From the NCBI GenBank assembly GCA_003231035.1, contig QIHU01000754.1, positions 1 to 19,668 on the forward strand: a stretch of 19,668 nt of DNA, given 5' to 3'. A model generated the notes under the pieces. It saw only the letters and a program-made list of their open reading frames with translations, was not told the DNA's origin and made no database searches. Below, piece after piece: positions 1 to 7,587 of the stretch (positions within the stretch are counted from its first letter, which is position 1; the number at the start of each line of letters is the position of its first letter). The stretch comes from Acidobacteriota bacterium (GTDB lineage Bacteria; Acidobacteriota; Thermoanaerobaculia; Multivoradales; SZUA-115). The position numbers and the translations under genes are program-made.

Positions 1-785
1 ATGCGCCCCTCATCGAGGGACAGCAACTCCGCGGCGTCGGCCAAAAGAACTCCGCGAGGCAAGAAGACGTGGCCCCTACCGGTTGCCTCGCGCAGAAGGT
101 GGACCACCGCCGCTTGCGCCCGCTGTGGAGCATCGGGGGCTATTCCCAACTTGCTGGCGATGCCGTCGGCGGTGCGAAAACCGATGCCCCAGATGTCGGT
201 TGCCAGCCGGTAGGGCTCCTCCTTGACCACCCGCAAGGCCTCGCCGCCGTAGCGTTTGAACACCTTGAGTGCGTGCGCGGTGGAGACCTCGTGCTCGTGC
301 AGGAAGAGCATCAACTGCTTGACCTCGCGCTGCTCCACCCAAGCCTCCCGAATGGCCTTGCTGCGCTTGGGGCCGATGCCTTCGACCTCGGCCAGCCGCT
401 CGGGCTGATTGTCGATCATGTCGAGAGTCTCGGCGCCGAAATGGGCCACCAACCGCTGCGCCATGGCTCTGCCGATGCCCCGAATGAGGCCGGAGCCGAG
501 GTATTTCTCAATCGCCGCGACGCTCGCCGGGCGCAGCGTGGTGAAGGAGGTGACCTTCAGTTGCCGGCCGTAGCGAGAATTGTTCTCCCAGCTGCCGATC
601 AGCTCCAGCTGCTCGCCGGGCTGGGCCGCCAGCAGATTTCCGACCGCGGTGACCGAAGAAGAGTCCGCCAGCTGGAGGCGCACCACGCTCCAGCCGTTCT
701 CTTCGTTGGTGAAGACGATCTGATCGAGCGTTCCCTCAAGGGTCACGCGCGAGCCTGAACTGAAAGTGGAGGATGGGGCGGCCAT
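1..785 (-). CDS. recD2: RecD2-type DNA helicase (YrrC-like), N-terminal part, cut by window edge
   Basis: Reading the minus strand from the ATG at 785-783 gives 261 residues that run off the window at position 1. The N-terminal about 85 residues look like the OB-like domain of RecD2 (VTLEGTLDQIVFTNEENGWS, then a strand-rich stretch). They are followed by the helix-hairpin-helix region with the family phrases YLGSGLIRGIGRAMAQRLV, then EGIGPKRSKAI, and then PYRLATDIWGIGFRTADGIA. RecD2 enzymes are 5'-3' superfamily 1B helicases found without RecBC and act in DNA repair and mismatch avoidance. The Walker motifs lie further downstream, outside the window, so activity cannot be judged. No convincing Shine-Dalgarno is visible before the ATG. 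The gene is divergent from the response regulator at 1054. Confidence 0.9.
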   Translation of the reverse strand, partial: MAAPSSTFSSGSRVTLEGTLDQIVFTNEENGWSVVRLQLADSSSVTAVGNLLAAQPGEQLELIGSWENNSRYGRQLKVTSFTTLRPASVAAIEKYLGSGLIRGIGRAMAQRLVAHFGAETLDMIDNQPERLAEVEGIGPKRSKAIREAWVEQREVKQLMLFLHEHEVSTAHALKVFKRYGGEALRVVKEEPYRLATDIWGIGFRTADGIASKLGIAPDAPQRAQAAVVHLLREATGRGHVFLPRGVLLADAAELLSLDEGR

Positions 786-880
786 GAGATCTTCGCCAAT
801 TCTATCGGGGCCGATCGATTTGTCTCCGGCGGCTTGTTCCCGGTGATGAAACCTTTCCAGGGGAAGAGCGTATCAACTAT

Positions 881-927
881 GTGTGTAGTAGATCCGTCGC
901 CGTCGGCGGCGGTAACTACTACGACAC
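881..927 (+). other. Long stable hairpin ahead of an intrinsic terminator; candidate small RNA or leader attenuator
   Basis: On the plus strand GTGT (881-884) pairs with ACAC (924-927). GTAGTAG (885-891) pairs with CTACTAC (916-922). CCGTCGCC (894-901) pairs with GGCGGCGG (905-912) through one G-U wobble and a 3-nt loop. This gives about 19 pairs, interrupted by a single bulged G at 923 and a small internal loop. The hairpin is followed 25 nt later by a terminator. I do not recognise a known riboswitch class. Function is inferred from structure only. Confidence 0.45.
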
Positions 928-952
928 GACAACCCACGGTCCCTTCGATGCC

Positions 953-994
953 GGGGCGCCCGGGATTTTACCTCCCTCGGGTGCCCCTTTTTTT
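953..994 (+). terminator. Rho-independent terminator
   Basis: GGGGCGCCCG (953-962) pairs with CGGGTGCCCC (978-987) through nine Watson-Crick pairs and one G-U, with a 15-nt loop, followed directly by seven T (988-994). It points toward the response regulator at 1054 but no plus-strand protein gene ends before it. It must therefore end a short RNA starting after about 786, or act as a conditional terminator in the leader of the regulator gene. Confidence 0.75.
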
Positions 995-1053
995 GTCCTC
1001 TCCGCCTATTCACTGCCTATTCGCTGGCCTCCTGTGCCAGAATCACCGCCGCG

Positions 1054-2448
1054 ATGGCTGACGTACCCACAATCTTGGTGATCGACGATGAGACCGGGTC
1101 TCGCGAATCGATGGCGATCGCCATCGAGCGGGCCGGTTTCTCGGTGCGCACCTTCGACGACGCGCGCAAGGCGCTCGACTACCTCAACAACTCAGACCAC
1201 ATCCGGGTGGTGGTTTGCGACCTGCGGATGCCGGGGATGGACGGCCTCGGATTTCTTGCCGCTGTGCGCGAGAAAGAGCACAACCTGGGCGTCATCCTAG
1301 TCACCGGCTTCGGCTCGATCGAGTCGGCGGTGGAGGCGATGCAGGTCGGCGCCGATGACTATCTGACCAAGCCGGTGGACCTCTACGAGTTGCGCCAGCG
1401 AGTGATGAACTTGATGGAGCGCAAGCAGCTCAAGGAAGAGGTCACCAGCCTGCGCCAGATGCTCGACAAGCGCTTCGGTTTCGAGGCGTTGATCGGTAAA
1501 TCGGCTCCCATGGAGCGCTTGTTCGAACAGATGAGAGTGGTCGCTCCAACCCGCTCGACGGCCCTAGTCATTGGAGAGAGTGGCACCGGCAAAGAACTCG
1601 TCTCCAAAGCGTTGCACCAGGCGAGTCCGCGCCGCTCCGAGCGTTTCTTGGCCATCAACTGCGGCGCCATCCCCACCGACATTCTCGAGAGCGAACTCTT
1701 CGGCCATGAGCGCGGATCGTTCACCGGCGCCGTGGCGCGCAAAATCGGGAAGTTCGAGTTGGCCCACAAGGGGACTCTCTTCCTTGACGAGATCAGCGAA
1801 CTGTACCCTGAATTGCAGGTCAAGTTGCTGCGCGTCCTAGAGGAGCGGCAAGTCATGCGGGTGGGGGGCAGCGAACTGATCGATGTCGACTTCCGGTTGG
1901 TCGCCGCCACCAACCGCGATCTAGAAGAGGAAGTCTCCGTCGGCCGTTTTCGCGAGGACCTCTACTATCGGCTCAAGGTGGTGACTCTGCCCATTCCGCC
2001 GCTGCGCCAACGGGGCGCCGATCTAGCTCTGCTCTGCGACCATTTTCTGCAACTGATTTGCGAAGAGCACGAGAGGCCGATCAAGAGCTTGTCGCAAGAG
2101 GCGCTGGCGGCGATGGCCTGCTACGGTTGGCCGGGCAATGTGCGCCAGCTGCGCAACGTCATCGAGTCGATGGTGATCTTCCACCAAGGTGAAGAGATCG
2201 GCGTGGACGATCTGCCGCCGGATCTCTTCGGGGAAACCGGGGCTAGTAGTCTCGACTTTGGGGCCCCGGTGCAGGCGGCGATCGGCGAGACCCGCACCAT
2301 GGACGAAATCGAGCGGCAGGCGATCTTGGAGACGCTCAAACGCACCGATGGCCATCGAGCTGAAGCGGCCAAGATCCTCAAGATTGGACTGCGAACCCTG
2401 CAACGCAAGTTGAAGGACTACAAGGATCAAGGCTACTTCGACGGTTGA
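1054..2448 (+). CDS. Sigma-54-dependent response regulator, NtrC family
   Basis: 464 residues with the standard three-part layout. The receiver domain covers about 1-120, with acidic pocket D11/D12, phosphoacceptor D56 in CDLRMPGMDG, T84 and K106. The AAA+ domain covers about 145-375, with Walker A GESGTGKE (174-181), the sigma-54 contact loop GSFTGA (221-226), Walker B GTLFLDE (240-246) and an arginine-finger region near FREDLYYRL. A Fis-type helix-turn-helix lies at about 415-460 (EAAKILKIGLRTLQRKL). The contact loop has Ser where most relatives have Ala (GAFTGA). It would bind enhancer sites and hydrolyse ATP to open sigma-54 promoters once phosphorylated. No histidine kinase gene is present in the window, so it is an orphan here. 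A 5-bp inverted repeat (CTGGC 1024-1028 / GCCAG 1036-1040) sits before the start, and the ribosome binding site is weak. Targets unknown. Confidence 0.95.
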   Translation: MADVPTILVIDDETGSRESMAIAIERAGFSVRTFDDARKALDYLNNSDHIRVVVCDLRMPGMDGLGFLAAVREKEHNLGVILVTGFGSIESAVEAMQVGADDYLTKPVDLYELRQRVMNLMERKQLKEEVTSLRQMLDKRFGFEALIGKSAPMERLFEQMRVVAPTRSTALVIGESGTGKELVSKALHQASPRRSERFLAINCGAIPTDILESELFGHERGSFTGAVARKIGKFELAHKGTLFLDEISELYPELQVKLLRVLEERQVMRVGGSELIDVDFRLVAATNRDLEEEVSVGRFREDLYYRLKVVTLPIPPLRQRGADLALLCDHFLQLICEEHERPIKSLSQEALAAMACYGWPGNVRQLRNVIESMVIFHQGEEIGVDDLPPDLFGETGASSLDFGAPVQAAIGETRTMDEIERQAILETLKRTDGHRAEAAKILKIGLRTLQRKLKDYKDQGYFDG

Positions 2449-2450
2449 GC

Positions 2451-2496
2451 TCACTGCTGAAGTCACTGCTGAAGTCACTGCTGAAGTCACCACTGA
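2451..2496 (+). repeat. 12-bp tandem repeat, about 3.8 copies
   Basis: The unit AGTCACTGCTGA is repeated at 2461-2472 and 2473-2484. A partial first copy lies at 2451-2460 and a fourth copy with two changes at 2485-2496. The array begins two bases after the response-regulator stop codon and fills most of the gap before the next gene. Length variation by replication slippage is likely; no function is evident. Confidence 0.85.
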
Positions 2497-2529
2497 AGCC
2501 GAGCCGCCAGGCGCGAGAGAGGATGTAAG

Positions 2530-2745
2530 ATGGAGTTACCGACCCTGGTGATGGTGCACAATGCCTCCTTTGGACTCAAGGGCAGCAAGGCGACCTTGAT
2601 TCGCATTAGCGAGCAGGGGTTCTACGAACTCAATATCCCCTTCGGCGACAGTGTCCACCGCACGTTGTTACCGATCGCCAGCACCATGGTGATCGCACGC
2701 GTGGCGGAGATTCCGTTCGACGAAGGGCTCCAGCTGGAGCGCTGA
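2530..2745 (+). CDS. Small protein of unknown function (71 residues)
   Basis: An ATG at 2530 is preceded by GAGAGG about 8 nt upstream, a good ribosome binding site, and the frame runs 71 codons to TGA at 2743-2745. The product has no signal peptide, no transmembrane segment and no cysteine. It alternates short hydrophobic strands (LVMVHNASF, ATLIRISE, STMVIARVAEI), suggesting a small beta-rich cytoplasmic protein. I do not recognise a family. It follows the response regulator on the same strand after 81 bp containing the tandem repeat, so the two may be co-transcribed. It ends 8 bp before the convergent pdxJ stop. Codon use resembles its neighbours and the start context is good, which is why I call it a gene rather than a chance frame. 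Confidence 0.65.
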   Translation: MELPTLVMVHNASFGLKGSKATLIRISEQGFYELNIPFGDSVHRTLLPIASTMVIARVAEIPFDEGLQLER

Positions 2746-2753
2746 CGGGCTTT

Positions 2754-3479
2754 CTAGCCCTTCATCGCCGCCAGCATCTCGGTGACCGCGCCGTGCAGTC
2801 CGAGGGTGATCGAGCGGCTGATCAGCCAGTGGCCGATGTTCAGCTCTTCGATCTCGGGGATGGTCGAGATCGCCCCGACGTTGGTGTGGGTCAGCCCATG
2901 ACCGGCGTACACGCGGAGGCCGCGCTGGTGGCCGAGGCGGGCGCTGACCCTGACCTTCTCGAGTTGTGCGGACCGGTCGCCGTCCTTGGCGCGGGTGTAG
3001 CGGTCGGTGTTGATCTCGAAGCCGCCCACAAGCCCCTCGCCCAGGTGGTCGATCGCTTCGATCTGGCGCGGATCCGGGTCTAGGAAGAGAGAGACGGCCA
3101 CCCCGGCTTGGCGCAGTCGTTCGGCGGCGCGTCGGACCTCCTCAATCTGGCCAACGAGGTTGAGCCCACCTTCCGTGGTCACCTCGTCCGGTCGCTCGGG
3201 GACCAGGCTGACTTGGGTCGGTCGCAGCTCTTCAGCGACCGCCAGCATTTCTTCGCTGGTGGCGATCTCCAGGTTCAGCGTGCCGCGGACTCGCGGTCCT
3301 AGCCGGCGCACATCCTCCTCTTGGATGTGACGGCGATCGGCCCGTAGGTGGACGGTAATTCCTGTCGCTCCGGCCTCCTCGGCAATGGCGGCGGCGGCGA
3401 TCGGATCGGGGTAGGGGGCCATCCGAGCTTGGCGCAAGGTGGCGACGTGGTCAATGTTCACGGCGAGGCGCGTAGCCAT
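2754..3479 (-). CDS. pdxJ: Pyridoxine 5'-phosphate synthase
   Basis: 241 residues, normal length for PdxJ, which condenses 3-amino-2-oxopropyl phosphate with 1-deoxy-D-xylulose 5-phosphate in DXP-dependent vitamin B6 synthesis. The family start LAVNIDHVATLRQAR is intact. Expected catalytic residues are present: H44 (ITVHLR), E71 (NLEIA) and H194 (AGHGLT); so is the phosphate-binding EVTTEGGL stretch. The ATG at 3479 has GAGG 7 nt upstream and lies 11 bp after the glmM stop. The frame stays open much further upstream inside glmM, but that part encodes nothing recognisable. Last gene of the minus-strand block. The weak inverted repeat GGGCT (2747-2751) / AGCCC (2756-2760) overlaps the stop and is the only terminator candidate. 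Confidence 0.97.
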   Translation of the reverse strand: MATRLAVNIDHVATLRQARMAPYPDPIAAAAIAEEAGATGITVHLRADRRHIQEEDVRRLGPRVRGTLNLEIATSEEMLAVAEELRPTQVSLVPERPDEVTTEGGLNLVGQIEEVRRAAERLRQAGVAVSLFLDPDPRQIEAIDHLGEGLVGGFEINTDRYTRAKDGDRSAQLEKVRVSARLGHQRGLRVYAGHGLTHTNVGAISTIPEIEELNIGHWLISRSITLGLHGAVTEMLAAMKG

Positions 3480-3490
3480 CGGTCTACCTC

Positions 3491-4891
3491 TCAAGAAAGG
3501 GCCAACTCGTGCTCGATCACGCCAGCGAGTTCCCTCGCCAGCCTCTCGATTTGCCCCTGTTCGGGACCTTCGATCATCACCCGAGCCAGCGGCTCGGTGC
3601 CACTGTAGCGCAACACCAGCCGACCGTCGGTGCCGAGCCTCTCTTCCACCTGCCGAGCCGCCTTCCGCACCGCGGGGAGGGTCGAGAAGTCCGGCTTGCG
3701 AGCTACCGGGACATTGAGCAGAATCTGCGGGAAGGTCTGAAAATCGGCGAGCATGGCGGACATGGGCAGCCCCGCCACCGCCCGTTGAGCGGCGACTTGC
3801 GCCGCGATCTGAGCGGCGGTCGAAAGGCCATCGCCGGTCGTCGAGAGTCCCAGTTGGACGATGTGTCCTGACTGTTCGCCGCCGAGAGTGAGCTTGTGCT
3901 CGCGCATTGTTTCCACCACCACCCGGTCTCCCACCCCGCACCGTTGGACCGCGATGCCCTCCCGCTTGAGGGCCCGTTCCAGGCCGAGGTTGCTCATGCT
4001 GGTGGCGACGATCCGCTGCTCTGGCAGTTGGCCCCGAGCCGCGAGCTCGCGGGCCCACAGGTAGAGGGTGGCGTCGCCGTCTCGAACCTCGCCCCGTTCA
4101 TCGGCGAAGATGACCCGATCGGCATCGCCGTCGAAGGCCATTCCGAGATCGAAACCACCCTCGACCACGGCACGAGCCATCGCTTCCGGGTGGGTGGAGC
4201 CGCACTGGTGGTTAATGTTGCGTCCGTCGGGTTGGTGGTTGAGCACCAGGGTTTCGGCGCCTAGGCGCTCGAAAAGAGGGCCGGCAAAGGCCGAGGCGGC
4301 GCCGTTGCCGGTGTCGAGCACACAGCGCAAGCCGTGCAGCGGTCGGTCGCTGGCGAAGGCTTTGACAACGCTATCCAAGTACCTCTTGGCGATGGCTGGG
4401 TCGGCCTCGAACACGACCTGTGGTGGGGTGCGCGGGTCAGGATGGCCATCGGCGGCGGTGGGTTGGGCGAGCAAGAGTCGCTCGAGTTGTCCCTCGTCCT
4501 CCAACGACCACTTGAAGCCGTCGGCTCCAATCAATTTGATGCCGTTGTCGAGGAAAGGATTGTGGCTGGCCGAGACGGCGATTCCGCAGTTCGCACCGAC
4601 TTCTCGGGTGGCCCAAGCGACGGCCGGGGTGGGGACGACGCCGCAAAAATAGTAACGCGCTCCCGCTTGTTGGAACCCTTGTGCCAGCCAGGCGCAGAGC
4701 TCCGGGGTGCTGAAACGGGTGTCGCCTCCAAGGACGATGAGCGGTTGCCGCTCGCCGCTCGTGCTGGCCAATGGGCGGGCCAGCAGGGTGGCCAAGTGGT
4801 GGCCGAGGGCGGTCACCGTCGGCCGATCCAGTGGGTAGTCGCCGAAGCGCCCGCGGATGCCGTCGGTACCGAAGAGTTCTAGTTTGGCCAT
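3491..4891 (-). CDS. glmM: Phosphoglucosamine mutase
   Basis: 466 residues, a full-length alpha-D-phosphohexomutase. It converts glucosamine-6-phosphate to glucosamine-1-phosphate, the step feeding UDP-GlcNAc for peptidoglycan and lipopolysaccharide. It shows the four family signatures: start ELFGTDGIRG; phosphoserine loop ISVSASHNP-like (AVSASHNP, S109 the expected phosphorylated residue); metal loop DGDADR (254-259); sugar loop GGEQSGH (337-343); and phosphate-binding RYSGTEP near the C terminus. It lies between cdaR (91 bp upstream) and pdxJ (11 bp downstream). The cdaA-cdaR-glmM order is conserved widely, and in Firmicutes CdaA and GlmM proteins interact, GlmM inhibiting the cyclase. Confidence 0.98.
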   Translation of the reverse strand: MAKLELFGTDGIRGRFGDYPLDRPTVTALGHHLATLLARPLASTSGERQPLIVLGGDTRFSTPELCAWLAQGFQQAGARYYFCGVVPTPAVAWATREVGANCGIAVSASHNPFLDNGIKLIGADGFKWSLEDEGQLERLLLAQPTAADGHPDPRTPPQVVFEADPAIAKRYLDSVVKAFASDRPLHGLRCVLDTGNGAASAFAGPLFERLGAETLVLNHQPDGRNINHQCGSTHPEAMARAVVEGGFDLGMAFDGDADRVIFADERGEVRDGDATLYLWARELAARGQLPEQRIVATSMSNLGLERALKREGIAVQRCGVGDRVVVETMREHKLTLGGEQSGHIVQLGLSTTGDGLSTAAQIAAQVAAQRAVAGLPMSAMLADFQTFPQILLNVPVARKPDFSTLPAVRKAARQVEERLGTDGRLVLRYSGTEPLARVMIEGPEQGQIERLARELAGVIEHELALS

Positions 4892-4982
4892 CTCAGTTCT
4901 CTCTGCTGCAAGTCGCCGCCCATGGTGCCCGGTGGGCGACGCCGCGATGAGTCGCGGCCGGCATGAAGTGTCGTGTTGGACT

Positions 4983-5660
4983 CTATTCGGGGCCGGAAGG
5001 GGCGGGAGGTTGGGCGAGCGAGACTTCCACTCGCACTAGCGGGGGGCGCACCACGCGCACCAGCGGGTTGGGAACGATCACCGGTACGTCTTCGGTGAAG
5101 CTGAGGGCGTGGGTGTCGAGGCTCACGGGGCCGATCGTCAGCTCCTGGATCCGCCCAACGTAGGCCCGAGGTCCTTCGATCAGCACCATGTCGGGAATGA
5201 CTTGTACCCGGGTGACCGTGGCGCCCGCCGCCGGCTCACCCACCAGCTCGGCGCTCACCGGAACACTGCGCTGTTCCACCACGTCGAACTCCAAGCTGAT
5301 GACTTTGGGTTCGATCGACAGCACACGGATCGAGGCCGGATCGTCTTTCACCAGCACGTCGATCTTCTCCAAGCTGACGTTGACCGTGCCGCTCTCGACC
5401 TGGGCCAGGTCCACAAGAACATCGACATCCTGGGGTCCTAGGCCGCGGACTTCGCGACTGGTTCCGGCCAAGTGCACGTTGACCTTGGGCTTGTCGCTGA
5501 TGATTGCCAGATTGTCGGGCATGTTGGTGTAGGTGACGCTGGCGGCGATCGTCTTTTGCGCTTGATTTTTGCGCGTTTCGGCCACCGTGAAGTACCACAT
5601 GCCCAGCGCCACGATCAGCGCGACGATCCGGTAGGCCCACAGGTTGGTCCGTTCGCTCAT
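4983..5660 (-). CDS. cdaR: YbbR-domain protein, regulator of the diadenylate cyclase
   Basis: 225 residues from the ATG at 5660, which overlaps the cdaA stop as ATGA, so translation is probably coupled. One N-terminal membrane segment (about 8-28, YRIVALIVALGMWYFTVAE) anchors an extracytoplasmic part. That part has two YbbR-like repeats, about 37-115 and 118-210, each with the pattern LxGxxxxVxxLxxxDVxVxVDL or similar. Bacillus CdaR is longer, with four repeats. In that system CdaR contacts CdaA at the membrane and tunes c-di-AMP synthesis. The tail is Pro-rich (AQPPAPSGPE). The frame is open upstream to 5774 within cdaA, but that part would be a shadow. Confidence 0.9.
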   Translation of the reverse strand: MSERTNLWAYRIVALIVALGMWYFTVAETRKNQAQKTIAASVTYTNMPDNLAIISDKPKVNVHLAGTSREVRGLGPQDVDVLVDLAQVESGTVNVSLEKIDVLVKDDPASIRVLSIEPKVISLEFDVVEQRSVPVSAELVGEPAAGATVTRVQVIPDMVLIEGPRAYVGRIQELTIGPVSLDTHALSFTEDVPVIVPNPLVRVVRPPLVRVEVSLAQPPAPSGPE

Positions 5661-6580
5661 GCTGTCGTTCGGGAGTCCGCCGACTCGCCACCAGTCGGTG
5701 GCGCCGCGGTCTCGGTGGTGGCTTCCGAGGAGACCAAGGGCTGGGGGAAGGAACGCCTGCGCAGGCCGAACCACGAGGTCTTGGGCTGTGGGTAGAGGTC
5801 GGTGACCAACCGCTGGTACAGCTCGTTGCGCAGGGTCTTGGCGTTGAAATTGCGCGTCAGGCGGCCCTCGAAGGCGACCGAGATCGTCCCGGTCTCCTCC
5901 GAAACCACGATCGCCACGGCATCGGTCTCTTGGGTGATGCCTAGCGCCGCGCGGTGGCGCGAGCCGAACTCGCGCGACAGCTCCGGCTTGAGCGTCAAGG
6001 GGACGAAACAGGCCGCCGCCGCGATTCGGTCTCCTTGCACCACGACGGCGCCGTCGTGCATCGGAGTACTCGGGCTGAAGATGTTGATCAGCAGGTCATA
6101 GGAGAGTTCAGCGTCCAGAATAATGCCGTTCTCCACGTAGGTACGCAGGCCATCGAGCCTCTCGATCACGATCAGGGCACCAATCCTCCGGGTGGCCAGC
6201 GAGGTCACCGCCACCGCGAACTCATCGAAGGTGTTTTCGACCCTCTGCGTCGCGGTCAGCCCCCACAGTGGATTGCGTCCAAAACTGGCCAAGGCTCTCC
6301 GGATCTCCCGGCGGAAGAGCACGATAACCGAGAAGGGTAGAAAAATCAGCAGGTTACCGAGTAGCCACTGGAGGGTCGCCAAGCCGGTGAGGCGAGCGAA
6401 GTAGTAGAGGAGGCTGACGATCAGCAGGCCGATCAGCACCTGCACCGCCCGCGTGCCGCGGATCAGGAGCAGCAGGTAGTACAGCAGAACAGCGACGAAG
6501 AAGACATCGAGAAAATCGCGCCAGCCCAAGAGCTGTACAAAGTTGGAGAGGCTTTTGGTCAGACTCTCGGACAGGGTCAT
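5657..6580 (-). CDS. cdaA: Membrane diadenylate cyclase, CdaA type
   Basis: 307 residues. Three membrane helices (about 23-40, 45-61, 70-89) precede a DAC domain. The two catalytic signatures are intact: DGA at 176-178 in MHDGAVVV and RHR at 208-210 in GSRHRAA. The enzyme joins two ATP into cyclic di-AMP, a second messenger controlling potassium and osmolyte balance and cell-wall homeostasis. The C-terminal about 45 residues after LYPQPK are Pro/Ser/Thr-rich and probably disordered. The ATG at 6580 overlaps the folP stop (ATGA) and has GAGG 7 nt upstream; the 3' end overlaps the cdaR start in the same way. No c-di-AMP riboswitch was recognised in the window. Confidence 0.97.
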   Translation of the reverse strand: MTLSESLTKSLSNFVQLLGWRDFLDVFFVAVLLYYLLLLIRGTRAVQVLIGLLIVSLLYYFARLTGLATLQWLLGNLLIFLPFSVIVLFRREIRRALASFGRNPLWGLTATQRVENTFDEFAVAVTSLATRRIGALIVIERLDGLRTYVENGIILDAELSYDLLINIFSPSTPMHDGAVVVQGDRIAAAACFVPLTLKPELSREFGSRHRAALGITQETDAVAIVVSEETGTISVAFEGRLTRNFNAKTLRNELYQRLVTDLYPQPKTSWFGLRRRSFPQPLVSSEATTETAAPPTGGESADSRTTA

Positions 6581-7494
6581 GAAGTCACCTCTCGCTGCCC
6601 GCCTTGGATCGCGCGCCAGACTTTGAGGAAGCGAGCGGTTTGGCGCACGTCATGAACGCGAACCATGGCCGCGCCTTGGGCGGCCGCCCAGCCGGCGGCG
6701 GCGAGGCTACCGGCCAAACGGTCGCTCGCAGGCGCGTCACCCGTGAGGTGGCCGATGAAGCTCTTGCGACTGGCGCCGATGAGGACCGGTAGGCCGAGCG
6801 GATCGAGAAAGCGCGGGTTGGCCAGGATCTCGAGGTTCTGGTCGTAGCTCTTACCAAAACCGATCCCGGGGTCTACCATCAGCTGGCCGCGACCAACACC
6901 GAGGCCAACCGCTCGCTGGACGGCGTCTTCGAGTTCGTCGCGAATCTCAGCCAGCAAATTGTGGAAGCGAATCGTGGTCTGCATGCTGGAGGTCTTGCCC
7001 CGGCTGTGCATCAGGATCAACGGGCAGCCGAACTCTGCCGCGACCTGGGCCAGTTGAGGATCTTGGAGCAGCGAGACGTCGTTGATCAGGTCGCCGCCGG
7101 CCGCCAGGGCCTGCCGCGCCACGGCGCCCTTGCGAGTGTCGATCGAGAGCGCGATGTCGGTAGCTTCTCGCAGCCGCTCGATGACCGGAAGAAGGCGCTC
7201 CAACTCTTCATCGGCCGACACCTCGCGGGCACCGTCACCGTACACACCGCCGCCCGGCCGGGTGGACTCCGCGCCGAGGTCGAGCAGGTCGGCACCGGCC
7301 TCGATCATCGCCAGAGCGTGCTCAACGGTGTGTTCTGGGTCATTCCACCGGCCCCCGTCGCTAAACGAGTCCGGGGTCAGATTGAGCACTCCCATCAGCA
7401 GAGTGCGCCCCCCGAGTTGTAGGCTGCGACCGCGCGGCAATCCCAGTAGTCGAGGGTCGGTGCCGGTGGGGTGGAGGCTGGCGGTCAAACTCAA
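6577..7494 (-). CDS. folP: Dihydropteroate synthase, UUG start
   Basis: 305 residues. FolP condenses 6-hydroxymethyl-dihydropterin diphosphate with p-aminobenzoate in folate synthesis and is the sulfonamide target. Signatures in order: MGVLNLTPDSFSDGG (34-48), STRPGG, SIDTRKG, INDVS, LMHSRG, DPGIGFGK, IGASRKSFIG and VRVHDV near the end. There is no ATG near the N terminus. The best start is TTG at 7494-7492, with AGGAG 9 nt upstream. The 3' end overlaps cdaA by ATGA. The folP-cdaA adjacency with glmM downstream is a known conserved order in several phyla. The gap to ftsH is 93 bp with no clear terminator. Confidence 0.96.
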   Translation of the reverse strand: MSLTASLHPTGTDPRLLGLPRGRSLQLGGRTLLMGVLNLTPDSFSDGGRWNDPEHTVEHALAMIEAGADLLDLGAESTRPGGGVYGDGAREVSADEELERLLPVIERLREATDIALSIDTRKGAVARQALAAGGDLINDVSLLQDPQLAQVAAEFGCPLILMHSRGKTSSMQTTIRFHNLLAEIRDELEDAVQRAVGLGVGRGQLMVDPGIGFGKSYDQNLEILANPRFLDPLGLPVLIGASRKSFIGHLTGDAPASDRLAGSLAAAGWAAAQGAAMVRVHDVRQTARFLKVWRAIQGGQREVTS

Positions 7495-7587
7495 CGTGGA
7501 TATCTCCTACCTCGTTAGTCTATCTGGGGCAACGAGATGATGTGGCGCTGAGCCGCTGCGAAGGGGATTCCTGCAACATGACTAAGG

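Noticed and set aside
69..758. A 229-residue plus-strand frame opposite recD2
   Set aside because: It mirrors the minus-strand helicase, whose conserved motifs are clear; long antisense frames are expected at this GC content.
1024..1040. GG...GC spacing before the response regulator as a sigma-54 promoter
   Set aside because: The spacing between GG and GC is 8, not 10; the site is better read as a short inverted repeat.
834..1081. Plus-strand frames of 66-75 residues across the hairpin and terminator, one with four Thr codons
   Set aside because: Neither has a ribosome binding site, both run through the terminator, and a threonine attenuator makes no sense ahead of a response regulator.
1383..1913. 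A 176-residue minus-strand frame within the response regulator gene
   Set aside because: Ser/Arg-rich shadow with no recognisable domain; the plus-strand gene is unambiguous.
3480..4058. N-terminal extension of about 190 residues ahead of pdxJ
   Set aside because: The frame is open through glmM on the same strand, but it is Arg/Gly-rich out-of-frame sequence; PdxJ homology begins exactly at the ATG at 3479, which has a good ribosome binding site.
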